64,000 bases of DNA. Origin: Calocera cornea HHB12733. Taxonomy: Eukaryota > Basidiomycota > Dacrymycetes > Dacrymycetales > Dacrymycetaceae. Both the position numbers and the translations under genes were made by a program. The stretch lies in NCBI GenBank assembly GCA_001632435.1, contig KV424024.1, forward strand, positions 1 to 64,000, in the 5' to 3' direction. Each line of letters begins with the position of its first letter. Position 1 is the stretch's first letter. The notes under the pieces were generated by a model, which was given only the letters and a program-made list of their open reading frames with translations, did no database searches and was not told the DNA's origin. Positions 10,811-22,644 of this stretch are shown one piece after another.

Positions 10811-12477
10811 TCAGGCAACGACTCCGCCTCCAACGATCGGTGGTGCGCCCTTGCGAGGGATCGCATGAATCCTGAACCCGTCGGGCTTGGTTGTGAGCGT
10901 CTGCTTGATCTAGATAGCCCATTAATGTCTGTGTTTCATTTCCCAGAACGCGGTGCTCACATGCAGCTTGTATGTCGGATCATCGAACTTGATATCAAAG
11001 TGCTGGAACAGCGTGGCCAACATCATGATCGACTCCTGCCAAGCGAGTGGTCTGCCAATGCAGGCACGCACACCGCTACCGAACGGCTTCCAACAGTTTA
11101 CCTGGGGCACATATATGCGTTTGAGGATCAACGTGCGGCCTGAATATTGGTGTACTCACAGGCAGCTTCTCGAAGTTTTCCGTGGACATTCTCTCTGGCC
11201 TGAACTCCTCTGCATCGGTGCCCCATACGGTGGGGTCTCGGTGCAGACCAGCGATATCGATAGCACAGAAGGTTCCCTTCTTGACCTCATACTTTCCTGC
11301 GATGACAGTATCTTCAAGAGGAGCAACGGAGATCATCCCCGCAGGCGGGTTCAAGCGAATGCTCTCGCGGAGAACCGCCTGGATGTACTCAAGCTTGGAG
11401 AGATGCTCGAACTTCAGTGGCTCTTTTCCAACAACGGTGTCCACTTCCGCCTGCAACTTGGCGTATGCAAACGGGTTGGAGAGCAGATGGAACAGCGTGT
11501 AAGACAGTAGGCCAGAGGTAGTCTCATGCCCGGCGATCAACATGGTAATGAGATTGTTGCGGATATTGGCATCGCTCATTGCCCTGCCTGGACTTCTGTC
11601 AGGAGAGAATAACGTGATACACGAAGTTACTCACCGGTCTTGGGGTCTTTGCCATCCAGCATGAGCGTGAGCAAATCCTTTCTCTCGTTCGGATGACTCT
11701 TCCGGTGTTGGACGACTACAAATAAATGAGCGCGTGCAGGTAAGGCGACTGTTAACTCACGCTGGTCGCAAACCTCAGCCATCAAGTTGATGTCAGCCTC
11801 ATACTGCGCATTCTCTGTCCGCAGAAGGTTTGAGACCAGAGAGGGCCTCTGAGTCCTCAAGCCACTCTCGATTAAGAACCGCGTCATGGCCTGGCAGAAA
11901 GGCGGCATGTCCTCCATGTAGAAAGAGTTGAAGCGGTGTGACATCATGCAGATGGCGATCGTGTCGAATGCCAAACGAGTAAAGTCCTCTGTGGGAGTGA
12001 TGGCGTGATCGGGCCCGAAGCGTTGCCACTTTAGCAGGAGCTGAGCATTAATATCCAGCATTGGAGGGAACATGTCGTGAAGCTGTGCAGGCCCAAACCC
12101 AGGCATAAGAACCCGATCTAGAGCGCGGCTGGTTAGCATGTTTCTTTAGACTGGACACAAAAGTGCCTACGCGCAATGCCCCAGTTTTCCTCTCCATCGA
12201 ATGCGGTAAACAGCCCATCGTGAATGCCGGTGCGAACCTGCTCGAGGGGTCCTCCTTCAACCCTTTTATGGAATCGCGTCTCGTCGCAGAGCTCATTGAC
12301 AACCTGTTGGGACGAACAATAGATGATCTCCGTGCCAAAGAAGTTGAGCATATAGACGGGGCCGTACTTCTCGCGAAGCTGCTGACGGGACTTGGCGCTC
12401 TCGACTGGGTCGTACACCCCCGTAAAGACATGGCCTACAATAGGATAGGATGGAGGAGATGGAATGGGTTCAGACAT
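10811..12477 (-). CDS. CYP505-type P450, haem domain only
   Basis: Tandem paralogue of the fused P450, but it ends after the haem domain. Exons 12477-12171, 12117-11761, 11715-11635, 11587-11160, 11101-10961 and 10909-10811 give 470 residues. Up to the haem-binding loop the two proteins have the same length; FGSGVRACIG again places the ligand near Cys405, and AGHETTS and ESIR are intact. It has one extra intron (11588-11634). The reading frame stops in the linker, just after RKGAPPIVGG, exactly where the neighbour continues towards its FMN domain. No frame damage is visible, so it should be a working stand-alone P450 that takes electrons from a separate reductase, or conceivably from the neighbour's reductase. 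Loss of the reductase after duplication is more likely than gain by the other copy, because CYP505 fusion is ancient. Confidence 0.9.
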
Positions 12478-13352
12478 CGTTGTCGAGGCACAGATTTGAA
12501 GGCAACGGAGTGGGCGTTGTATGGGATCATACCGCGATATATAGCTCCAAAGCTCATTTCCATATCGAGCAATCTTCCCCTGCTCGGTTGTTCACGAGGG
12601 AGGGAGGAATAGGCCATCCCTGCAGACCAGCAACAAGGTCGCTATCTCTCCTCACTTCGAGAGACGTCCATGTTGTTAACGTGAGCATTTGAGCAGACCC
12701 ACGAAGGATTGGGACTTACGCCACAATCGTTGCGTCAAGAGAACCCCAACCACTTCTCTCAAGCGGCAACGTCGGCCACGACCTACATGCGCGCCAAAGA
12801 TGGTGGAGTGCAGGTAACCGCCGGGGCCGCGAAAGAACCATCACTTCCCGTCCTTTTGGTAACCTTCCGGCGCGAAGTAACGGCGACATCGGCCACTTAG
12901 GGTCCATGTCCCCAGACTCCATATAACCGACTGCCGGTGTTACCAAACGTCGAACAGACAGTCAATATGCCCTATCATATCGTTTGAAGGCATACGAAAC
13001 CAGTGTTACAGCATTGCGGCTGCACTGCAGAAGCATGAAAAGGCCAGAAGATGGAGAAATACGATGGTGTCGAGCCGAGGAAAGACCGGTGCGCAGAATG
13101 GTGCCGTGATTGCTGATAGACGAAGTAACCCCCTTCGGTGCAACCGGTGACGACCACCAACGCAGCTTCAGGGGCAAACGGTCTAGACCTAGAATCAGAT
13201 AATGTCGGGCCGCATTGATTGGTAGGACAGTGGCATACATCACAGTGACGCGAAACTCTACAACATCAGTAGTACATGGTTTCAAAGGGTGCAGATACTG
13301 TACAGTGCAATGATCCTCCCAAACATTCAGGAACAATCTGCGCAAACGCTGT
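12478..13352. other. Spacer between CYP505 copy and Sae2-like gene
   Basis: The left end is the promoter of the haem-only P450. The rest (about 800 bases) shows no supportable gene. Confidence 0.5.
12537..12543 (-). promoter_or_regulatory. TATA box of the haem-only CYP505 gene
   Basis: TATATA on the minus strand, about 60 bases before the start codon. Spacing is nearly the same as in the fused paralogue, so the core promoter was probably duplicated with the gene. Confidence 0.55.
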
Positions 13353-15533
13353 TCATGATCTCTTCCGTTTGTATTTGCCGCCCCGTTCAGCATCAATCTC
13401 GATCTTTCTGTCCTTCTCCCTGTGTATTTCCGCCGCTTTCTCGTTAATCGCCAGGGCTTCCTGTGTGGTCGGAAAGGCGATATTCATGTAGCCTGGAGGA
13501 TAGCTAGACCGCGACCATTCTTCTCGGTGTCGAGAAACTTCCTGCATGTGTGCACGCACGCCAGCCGCAACCACTCGATCATAGTTGTGATGAGACGACG
13601 CTTCAGGGCTGAGCGACTTGGTGTTGGGCCTGCGTCTCTTGCGTGGAGAGGGAGATCTCCAGAGAGGTGCTTGAAGACGGGGAGGCAGGGGACCAACTGC
13701 TTCGTACCAGTCTCGGCAGCATTCGCAGTCAGCGGCATGCAACTTGCTCCGGTCCAATTTGTTGCGGACGACAGAGTCATATTGGTAGGCCACGCCATGG
13801 TTCTTGGTCTTATCGATCTCAAAGCGGGCGTTTATGCCTTCTTCGCCAGGTCTGCCCAAAGCAGGTAAGAAATATGAAGCTGATGGACGTAAATGGAGCC
13901 ATACTTGGGCATGTTGGCCTGATACCGACCGCGTCCCTTGAAGGACCTATACTGGTCTACGTATTGATCATTCGGCAGCCTGCTGAGATCGTGCAGGACA
14001 GCTGCTCGTTCGTTTCGATCGGTTGGTAGAGTGGTGACGGGGCTGTCTGTTCTTGATCCCACTAGTATGCGTACATCGTCCGGCAATACTGCAGCCTTGC
14101 CCTTGCCTTTGAGGTCCACGAGAGTACGATCACCGTCAGCTTCGTACATCATTTGACGTCTCGCAAGCGCGGAGTCAGATAACGGCTTGCGCGACTGAGG
14201 GGTGGGGACTTCGTCTTTGACAGTTGTGCGAGAAGCAGATGTAGATGGGACTCGAGAGTCCGAGTTAGGAGGGCGATGAGATAAACGGTTATGTTGCCTA
14301 ACCGATGTCAAATCAGAGCGAGGTCTCAAAAGCAATCAAGCGGGACGAACTGCTCCTGGGTCTCTTCTAGGTCAGTCTCGGAAGTTGCTGGTACCAGCAC
14401 TTGACTCTTCACGACACCTGCCATGGAACCGCGCCTATCCGGATCTTGAGAAGCTGGTACCACCTCATCTTCGTATTGGGTCTGGGACTCCACTTCGGCG
14501 ATACGCAGCCGAGCGTGCACTGCCGATGTGGCCGCTTCATTCGATCTGCGTGCAGTTGTCTCGCACACCTCTGTCATCTTCCTGCGCTTCCTTGGGCTGT
14601 CCAAGCTGAGTTCTCTAGGCACCTGTCGCTTTGACTGCTTTCTCAGACGTTCAGTCTGCTCCGTCACCCGCTCCTTGTACTGCTTCCATATCTTATGTTC
14701 GTGCGACCTCTGTTGGACATTGGCTCGATGTATGCGCAGTAGACCGTCGTAGCGCTCTTGCAGATCGCTCAGCTGGGCTTGGAGAAACTCTGCGGGAGAT
14801 GGGAGATTCTTCTTCCGCGTCGGTGTTGCAAGCGCCGCGCCCGGTTGAGGAGATGACGGGACGAACGACTGGGAGCTTCGTACAGGTGTGTTCTCCTTCC
14901 CAGCTGACGGCGTGAGAGCCCGCGGCCGGAGGGGTTGAACCTCGGCTCGGAGCTTGGCGATGACCGCGTCGCGCTCATGCAGTTCCAGGCTGAGTTCCGC
15001 AACCTGGCTCTCTACGCCGCTCTGTCGATCCTGTTTGATCCAAGTCTGATCCTTCAGGTCTTGTTCGAGCTCTTGTATGCGGTTCTGGGCGAGCTCGTGC
15101 TCGTGACGTAGTGCACCATACGCCTGTGCGTGTACGATCGCATCTTCTTCCAGATCATGTATGCGCGCCTGGGCAGATTCGTACTCGGACTGGAGTTCAA
15201 GAAGGGTGATGTCGTTATCCGCGAGCTGAGTTTCGGCTTCTTCGGCAGTCGCGAAGCCCAGACGATCGGTAAGCCAGCGTACACGGTTTTCGAGCTCGAA
15301 CTGCGCTTTAAGGAGCTCATCATTCTGTCGACGGAGATAGTTGTTCTGTATCGTATCAGCATATGCGAACAAGAGACTCAGGGCAGGGCATGCCTTCCTG
15401 TTGAGTTCTAACGAGGGGACAGTCAGTGATGGCTCGAAAGGTGGTAACTGAGGGGCGCACCTTTGATCTCCTTTTCCTTCTCAATCATCCCATTGCTGCT
15501 CGTCAACGACACTGCCTTGCTACCCCCAACCAT
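13353..15533 (-). CDS. SAE2: Sae2/Ctp1/CtIP DNA-end resection factor
   Basis: Homologue of Sae2/Ctp1/CtIP, which activates the Mre11 nuclease to start resection of DNA double-strand breaks in mitosis and meiosis. Exons: 15533-15461, about 15407-14347, about 14297-13905, and 13851-13353; roughly 675 residues. The N-terminal part (about 20-180) is a coiled coil, as needed for tetramerisation. The C-terminal domain has the family hallmarks: a conserved core ending in the CxxC-like CECC, then SRHREEW (the RHR DNA-binding motif) and YPPGYMNIAFP. The middle has S/T-P sites and GKENTPVR near residue 195, a KEN-type degron. The junction near 14300-14350 is a problem: the obvious GT-AG intron (14298-14346) does not restore frame, so there is a one-base discrepancy of unknown cause. 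It is divergent from the Mis14 gene. Confidence 0.82.
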
Positions 15534-15656
15534 CTTGTCCTTCAAAGCAAGGTACAGATATAGTACAGAATGCGTCGCAGGGGACAGTCACCCCTTGCAA
15601 GCGCTGAGAAGGCGTTATAAGGGCTCGGAAGGCTTCCCATGGAACGGGAGCAAACG

Positions 15657-15662
15657 ACGCGT
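15657..15662. promoter_or_regulatory. MluI cell-cycle box between SAE2 and MIS14
   Basis: ACGCGT in the 271-base divergent promoter of the Sae2-like and Mis14-like genes, inside GACGCGTCGCTCAT, which also occurs before CDC45. In fungi this core is the binding site of MBF-type G1/S regulators. ACGCGA and GCGCGT nearby (15670-15700) are related. Confidence 0.6.
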
Positions 15663-15804
15663 CGCTCATTCACACGCGACGCGCCTGATTTTCAGCGCGT
15701 GATCCGGTCCCTGACGCCGACGACGACCACGGCGATTCTGCGTCGACCATCTCATCCCCATTGCTATTGCATTCTTCGATATTTGGCGGCCTGCTCACTA
15801 CAAT

Positions 15805-16601
15805 ATGGACCGAGAAGACATGCCCCGCGTCGGGGTCGACACGTTCGATGACCTCGAACGGATAAAGGCCGATTTCACGCGACAGATGTTGGCGGTGTTC
15901 GAGCAGAAGCTGGCGGCGAGCGGGCTGGGCACAGAGGAGGAAGCGATCAAGGCGCATTTGATGGTGGTGTGTTTGTCTTGTGGAGCGTTCGCGAGTGAAC
16001 GTTGACGAAATACGCATAGTGGAGGGATAAGACCTTCGAGATTGCCAAGCCGAATCTCCGTGTAAACGGGATAAACTACGAGGACCATACGCTGGAAGCA
16101 GACGGTCCGTCTTCAGCTCCTTCTCGACGCGCCGTTCTAACATGCCTTACAGAGACCGAGCCATTCGACGAAGCGCTCGACCGTCAAATATGGGCCAACC
16201 ACGACGAGAAGCTGATCTGGGACAAGACGATCGCGGACTCACGGAGGATCAAGCCGGTGCAGATCCAGAAGATGATGGAGGACCTGCTCGTGAGGCAGCG
16301 GGTGGAGGAGGAGGTCGAGGCGGGCGAGGAGGATGAGGAGATGGACGAGTCATGTGGGTTCCGTTAAGTTGAGATTGCCGGACGGGAGCTCACAGGCACC
16401 GCAGTAACGCTCCCGAATTTGGAGGAGGTCGAGAAGACGCATCAACTAACGCTGGAGCACTTGGATGAGTTCCAGAAGGTACATCTGTGCTCAAAAGCCA
16501 TCGTGCCTCGCTAACAATCTCAGCAGAGGGTACCTGTGCTTCTCGAAAAGGTGGCCAATATCGAACGCGTAGAGTCGGACATGAAGAAGCTCGAGTCGTA
16601 G
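15805..16601 (+). CDS. MIS14: Kinetochore MIND-complex subunit Mis14/NSL1
   Basis: Homologue of Mis14/NSL1, a rod subunit of the MIND (Mis12) complex that joins the inner kinetochore to the Ndc80 complex. Five exons (15805-15966, 16020-16104, 16153-16353, 16396-16478, 16524-16601) give 202 residues. The diagnostic part reads WRDKTFEIAKPNLRVNG, matching the human NSL1 stretch around WTFESAVQENISING, followed by an EPFDEALDRQI segment and a long helical region with acidic runs (EEEVEAGEEDEE). Intron 2 is 48 bases and in frame, so retention would be tolerated, but its CTAAC branch site argues that it is spliced. It shares a cell-cycle-box promoter with the divergent resection gene, consistent with G1/S or G2 regulation. 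Confidence 0.85.
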
Positions 16602-17154
16602 ATATCGCCTGTTCCTGCGTTCCTCGTTGGTTTCGATGTACTTCAGGTTCAGGACTGTATTCGTATGTACCACTAATATTCTTTATGGAGTAAGTACCTG
16701 GGTCCTGGCTGGCTGCGACTCCAGAATAACACCATGAACAATCACAGCAGGGAGCGCGTTGGAGCATACGAGAGTATCCTTAACTTATTGTACATCGGCA
16801 TATTGCATTTTTTGGAGGTATCTATGTAAGAAATTGGGAAGGAGAACATTGCATACATCATATCAGTTGGTCATAGAATGGGATGGCGTGATGGTAGATG
16901 GTCGAGAAACGAGGTACCCAGTATAGACTATAACAGCCCAGAGAGACAGAGATTAGCGTGAAAACGGATCGGCGAGAGGCAAGGCGGCTTGACGCCGCCC
17001 TGACATGGGCGAACATAAGAGAGAAACATACGTCATGTAACAGCAAAGATGCCACACAGCGACTCGAATAGCGAAGAAACAGAATCACCGGGTCCCAAAG
17101 AAAGAAAAGCAACATGTCCACCACGAGACACGTCACAATGCGGCTGCTCGGCGC
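16602..17154. other. Convergent intergenic region
   Basis: Between the stop codons of the Mis14-like and the RING genes. It should hold both 3' ends; no gene seen. Confidence 0.5.
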
Positions 17155-19185
17155 TCACCAGTTGCCGAAGATCTCTTCGAGGATCTCGTCGGTCTGTTCC
17201 ACCCAGTCGATGACCTCCGCCTCGCCCATCTCCGGCAACGCAGGGTGCGCATTGTCCTGCGGCAGCCGGACCTGGTTCAGCGCATCCGAGCGAGGCACGA
17301 CATCGGCGTCCACATCCAGAGCCGCGTCCGGGATCGGGAAACGGGCAGCAGGCCCAGGCTCCGCCGCTTCGGCCCGCCTATTGATCGGGGAGGGTGGGGC
17401 GGTCTGGCGCTTGATCGGCCCCGGGGGGATGGCTACGCGGGGGCGGGACGGTCCGGCGACTGCCTGAGGTTGCTGGTCCAACTGGTGCATGCGCCAGGCA
17501 GCTTGCTGCCGCTGCTGCTGGACCTGCTGCTGGGCCTGCTGGGCCTGCTGCTGGTACTGCTGTCCGAGCCTGGCATTGAGCTGGAACTCCTCCTCCTCCT
17601 CGCGAGCCCGTTCCCGCTGCGTGACCTGCACGGAAATGCGCATCGCATTCGGCATAGGCTGGTGCTGTGCCTCCCGCTGGCGGTGGATCCCGTGCTGAGC
17701 CTCCGGAACCAGGCGCAGTCGCTCGACATGCTGGTCAATCTGTGCCTGGACTTCGGCACGTACTGCGTCGGCGTGGAGGGGCTGCTGTTCCTGTGCCGGT
17801 GCGGCTTGTGGAGCACCTTGCTGCGGGATCTGGCCATGAGCGAAGCGCGGTACGACTGGCTGGCCGTTCCCCGCCGCGGGCTGAGCGAAGATAGCCGCCT
17901 GACGCCCGAATCGCGCCCGATTTTCGCGGTTGATGATAGACACGGCGTTGCTGACCACTTGCCGCTCGAGTGGGTTGAGCTCGCGCTGCCCCCGACGCTG
18001 CTCGGCGAGTAGAGTCATGCCCACCTGGACGGCCTGATGGTCCTGCGGAGTTCGCTCTTGAGGTGGGTGTGGCGGTTGCGGCCGTGGTGGAGGTATGGGG
18101 CGGTCCCGGAGGTAGCGCGCTGGGCCATATGGCGCGGCCGGCACAGCTCCCGGCTGACGAAGCCCTTCCGGTGGATGAGCTGGCTGCAAGAGGAATCTGA
18201 GCCCGACGTCCTGCGGGAGTGCGTTGGGATGCTGCATATATTGAAGAAACTCGGCGCTCACATTCAGAGGGGCCTGCGGGGGCGGGATCTGTGGCAGTGG
18301 CTGCGGGGCCCGCACGTGATGGGCCGGAACAGGCGCAGGAGGGATCGGATACCGAGGTGCGGGAGGGGGAGGGGCGGCGACCATGCGGCCACGTGGGTGA
18401 TTGCGTGGTGGGCCAGGTTGATCTTCCTGGACTGCGTTTACCGGCGGATCGGGAACGAAAATGCCTTCCCAAAGCTCGTCAGCAGGGGCATTGTCCTCCT
18501 GCCCCAGTTTCTGAAGGCCGGCGAGGTCCAGGATCGCTTTGCCCTCGGCGGACTCGACGAGCGCCTTGACGGTCCAGTTGACGACCGGTCTGAATCGGAC
18601 GACCTTGTCGCAGTACGGGCAGCGTTTCTCTCGGTCCTCCAGGCGCTCCGGCTCGCCCACCCCGCGGACTTTGCTTTTCCACGTCTCGGCCAAGCAAGTG
18701 CCGCAGCTCGTGTGCCCGCAGGCCATCACGTACGGCTGTGCGAGCAACTCGTAGCACAGTCCGCACTCGAGCAGCGTAGTAAGCGCCGTGATGGCCGCGC
18801 TGTTGCCGGCGGTGGCGAGGCGCTCCGTCTCGCTGGAGCGGAGCGCGGTGGACAGGTGGTCGATCGTGCCGATCGCGGTGACTAGCGCAGAACGCACATC
18901 GGAGGCGGCGGTGGTGAGTGAGTGGCGGAAGGCACGCACACGCTTGCGCGGGAGCGACGGCTAGGTCGTTGGTCAATAAGCGCCGAGGGGCAACAGCGAG
19001 AACGAAGGACGTACCTCGTCGTCCGAGCCGTCCAGGCTGTGAGCTCGCTATATGCGCATCAGTATCACGCCACCACGAGGCGCAGCACGCTGGCGCACCT
19101 TGTTCCCGGTGCGCTCGCCGATGACTTGGATCTCGTCCTCGGCGTGGTCCATGTCCACTTCGGCAGGCACCGTCCGCGCAGGCAT
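17155..19185 (-). CDS. RING-finger protein with long Pro/Gln-rich tail
   Basis: Probable E3 ubiquitin ligase. Exons 19185-19099, 19047-19015 and 18960-17155 give 641 residues. The start is the first in-frame ATG after a stop; an inner ATG at 19152 is possible. A helical N-terminus precedes a C3HC4 RING at about 106-157: CGLC, ACGHTSCGTC and CPYC, with a 25-residue loop before the last pair. Beyond residue 200 the protein is low-complexity: proline-rich around 200-330, then glutamine-rich with long Q runs around 500-540, then an acidic end. The RING residues are all present, so ligase activity is plausible; substrates are unknown. A basic RKRVR stretch before the RING may be a nuclear signal (inference). 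Confidence 0.75.
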
Positions 19186-20002
19186 CCTTCAGCAGCTCGC
19201 TGTGTGGCCCACCCTCACTGATGGCAGAGAGGAAGCAGCAGCACCAGAGCAGCGGCGGCGGCGACCGAGCAGAGGGTATGTGCTGGTGGTGGCGGGAAGG
19301 AGCGGTGGACGAGGAGCGAAAGGGCGAGGCATGCGCCTATAAGTCACGTCCGTTTTGCCTCCGGTGTGGTCAGTGGGTCAGGCACGCGCTGCCCGTGCGG
19401 GGGGGAGATCGAGTGGACCGGAGTCGCGGAAGAGTCCACTTCGCCCTCCGTGTTTCTCGGTCTGCACGCCATCGTCGTCATTGCACCAGAGGCAGGCAGA
19501 TACTTAGCCCATCGGTCCATCATGCGCGTTTGTGCCTCGCAGGCGCGAGTTCGGCCGAGGAGGCGCCCGATCTACTGGAAGAAGCGCCGGAGAAACTTGC
19601 GGGTTTTCGGAAGCGCCCGTTCCGGGTCCTGCCAGTGGCCTGCCTTCGGACCACCATCACATATGCGTAGTTGAGTTACAGTCAGTGTCGGTGTCGACAG
19701 TCGACCAGCTACATCCCACCGGAAGGTGCACACCGGTGGTGGCGATCGGTGCTCCGGTACAGAATATGCATATAAGAGGTATCAAGATGTACAGTTTGCA
19801 GCGGACATGCTCACTCCGCGGCAGATACTCCAACCGTCCTGCAAGGGTTTAGTCGCACAACAAGACTGCTCTCCCACACGCACAACACAGCACAACACAA
19901 CACAGCGCACAGCGCACCGCTGCCCTCTCGGCCCTCCCTCATCCCTTTCTACCCACCACCGTGCCCCACTGCGGCGTTCTACGCACTGGGGCGGGTCACT
20001 GA
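19186..20002. other. Spacer with CA-rich tract
   Basis: 817 bases between the RING gene start and the CDC45 stop. A degenerate CACAA/CACAG-rich tract lies at about 19868-19920. No gene supported. Confidence 0.5.
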
Positions 20003-22461
20003 CTAGCCCGCACGCATAGCGAGCGTCTCGAGGAACTTGTGCAAGTCTTCCTTGTTGACCTCCACCACGCTCGTGTCGAACGTGACCTGCCGCGTCCGCG
20101 CGCCGCTCCGGTCACGCGCCTCCAGAAACGCGAGGTTGAAGGTGCTATGCAAGGGTTAGCTCTGTCCGTAGTCGCCCAAGTCCCGCAGAAAGAGAACGAG
20201 GAAGGAAGCACAAAATGAAAGTGCAAGCAAGAACGTGCAAGAAACAGTGTGGCAAAGGGAATAGACGCACTTGGGCTTGACATCCCCCATCTCCTCCGCG
20301 CCCGTCACGCCGACAACAACGAAAGTCCCGGCCTCCTCCTTAGCGCACGCGACAACGAACGGGAGCAGCCTCTTCTTCCTGCCCACCTGCATGCTCTGCA
20401 CCCAGTTCCGCGTCGCGTCGACGAGCCAGAGGGCGAGGCGGGAGAGCGTGGACGGGTGGGCGAAGAGCGCGAGATCCGGCCCTTCCCGGATCGTCGCGAG
20501 GCGGAAGGACTTTGTCTGCGTTATCGCCCGCTTGGAGATGAGCGCCGTGCCTTGCCTTACTATCGCGCGCTGGAGCGCCATTGCGAGCGGGAGCGAGTTC
20601 CGCAGGAGGTTGATACTGCCCACGCCAGTGAGCTCCTTCCCATTCCCCCAGCAAAGGAGAGAAGCAGAGCGAAGGAAGGACGCACTTCATCCCGAGCGCA
20701 TCATACGCCGCCCAGAAATTCCCGACCCACCACTCCTCCTCCCTGCCCTCGCGCTCCTCCTCCTCCGCGAGCTGTGTGCTCTTCCCCTCCCCGCCGTCCC
20801 GCCCGCCCGCCTTCCCCTCCCCACCTGCCCGCGCATCGGCAGCAGAAAGCGGCTGGTTCTCCTTCCCGGCCCCGGCCCCGGCCCCCGCCCGGCCAGGCAG
20901 GCTCCACGCCCTGCTCCCGCCGAACCACTCCCCCCCACCTCGATTCCCCTCGAGCTCAACCTCGAGCTTGACGCCGCCCGCCGCCTCGAGCAGCGCGCCG
21001 ACGCCCTCGACCACGTCCGCTGCCGACAGGGGCTGGAGGCGGAATCCGAACGAGCGCGTGTAGGACGGGTAGGTGAGCTCGACGAGCCCGTACTCGGGCG
21101 CGTAGTTGTCCATCTTTGCACGCAGCGAGCGCTTCAGGTCTTGGTCCATGTGGATGAAGGCTTGTTGGCACTGCTGGAGGGAGAACCTGCGGGATGACGA
21201 CGCCGTCAGTACCCACACCGAGATAGCAACCTCCTGCAGCCACAATAGCAGCGCCGCCGCCCTGCCTGCGCTCTGCATAGGAGGAAGGAGGACGTACCCC
21301 ATCTTAGCGAGCATACCCCCGAGCTGCTTCCTCCCCTTCTCGTTCCACGCCCTGAGCCGGCTCATCACATACGCCGAATGATACATGGCATCGTAGAGAT
21401 TCCAGTGCCTGACGAGCATGAAGCGCATCTCCTCGCTGGGGCGGATGCTCGAGTCGTCCGCGGTGAGCTGCTGCCTCCCGCCGGGGCCCTCGGCACCCGC
21501 GCCCGCACCGGCAGAGGGGAGCGAGGCGGTGTTCAAGCGCGCGACCTCGTCGGAGAAGACCTCGTGCATGAGCTCGTACTGCCCCCGCTTGATGCGCGCG
21601 GACAGATACTGGTACGTCAGCCCCAGGATCGCCAGCCACAAGAGGGCGTTGTCGGCCCGCTCGAGCGCGGTCGCGAGGATGTAGACTGTGCCTGCGCACG
21701 ACTGGCCGTACGACGTCCCGGCGGTGTAGTACTTGTCCAGGCGCGCGACGTACTCGTCCCGTTTTTCTCGACGGGCGCGTTTGGACATCTGGGGGATGTG
21801 AGTGGGAAGATCGGTAGGGGAGAGGAGGGCGGCGCACCCCGCCGTTGAGCTTGCGTTTCTTCCTCGGCGTCCCGTCCTCGCGCTCCTCGTCCTCTTCCAT
21901 CCCCTCCTCTTCATCCTCCTCCTCGTCCTCCTCATCCTCCTCATCCGAATCACTACTCTCCTCAAACATAGTCATCTCAAACGCCCTCCTCTCCTCGTCC
22001 ATCCTCGGGACCTCCCCATCGTCCCAGACGACGACGCGCTCCTGCCTCTCCCCGACGCCAAAGAGGTTCGCCAAGCTCCGCGGCCGCCTCGAGTCGATGA
22101 CATGCACCTTGACGGTGCCAGGGAACTCGCCGAACCAGTCCTCGGAGGCCAGGTCGAGCATGGCGCCGATGTTGAGGAGGACGAGGGAGTGGAGCTCGGC
22201 GCTCTTCCGCAGCTGGTCCTTGAGGGCGACGAGGGCCGGGTAGCCTGCGACAGGCTCGATGCGGTGCTGCACGCCGTCGCGGGTGAGGAGGGAGGCGAGG
22301 ATGCGGCAGGCGCAGAGGGCGTCCACCTCGAGCGCGGCGAGGATGACGACGGCGGAGGGGGTGTTGAGCCGGGTGCGACGGTGTGCGAGGATCTGGCGGT
22401 AGGCGGTGAGGTACGTGTGCGTCGCGTCGTGGGCGGAGGTGGGCGGGGTGAGGTACACCAT
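20003..22461 (-). CDS. CDC45: DNA replication initiation factor Cdc45
   Basis: Cdc45 forms the CMG helicase with Mcm2-7 and GINS and is needed to fire origins and unwind DNA. Five exons (22461-21838, 21788-21298, 21186-20686, 20615-20271, 20144-20003) give 700 residues. Recognised from the DHH-like N-terminal domain (start MVYLTPP; VVILAALEVDALCACRIL; VHVIDSRRP, VVVWDDGEVP), a long acidic run (DEEDEEDEEEDEEE, then a basic KKRK), the middle ARLDKYYTAGTSYGQS region and the C-terminal NLAFLEA and DLHKFLETLA. An insertion of roughly 90 residues, Gly/Ala/Glu-rich and containing GKENQPL, sits in the second half. The promoter has two ACGCGT boxes, fitting S-phase expression. It is divergent from a membrane-protein gene. 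Confidence 0.93.
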
Positions 22462-22580
22462 CGTGTGCCGGCCGAGTGGGAGACGGGGGACGGCGAGCGT
22501 CAGTGCAGTGGCAGCGGTAGCAGCAGGGGCAGCAAGGGCAGCAAGGGCAGCAAGCTCCGGCGCGTGCCTCGGTCAGTGAG

Positions 22581-22586
22581 ACGCGT
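22581..22586. promoter_or_regulatory. MluI cell-cycle box 1, CDC45 promoter
   Basis: ACGCGT within GACGCGTCGCTCAT, the same 14 bases as in the SAE2/MIS14 promoter. It lies 120 bases before the CDC45 start. Confidence 0.6.
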
Positions 22587-22638
22587 CGCTCATGACATCA
22601 GCCACCGCACGAAGGGGACGCGCTTCGGCCGTCGCATC

Positions 22639-22644
22639 ACGCGT
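22639..22644. promoter_or_regulatory. MluI cell-cycle box 2, CDC45 promoter
   Basis: Second ACGCGT, followed again by CGC, 178 bases before the CDC45 start. Confidence 0.55.
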
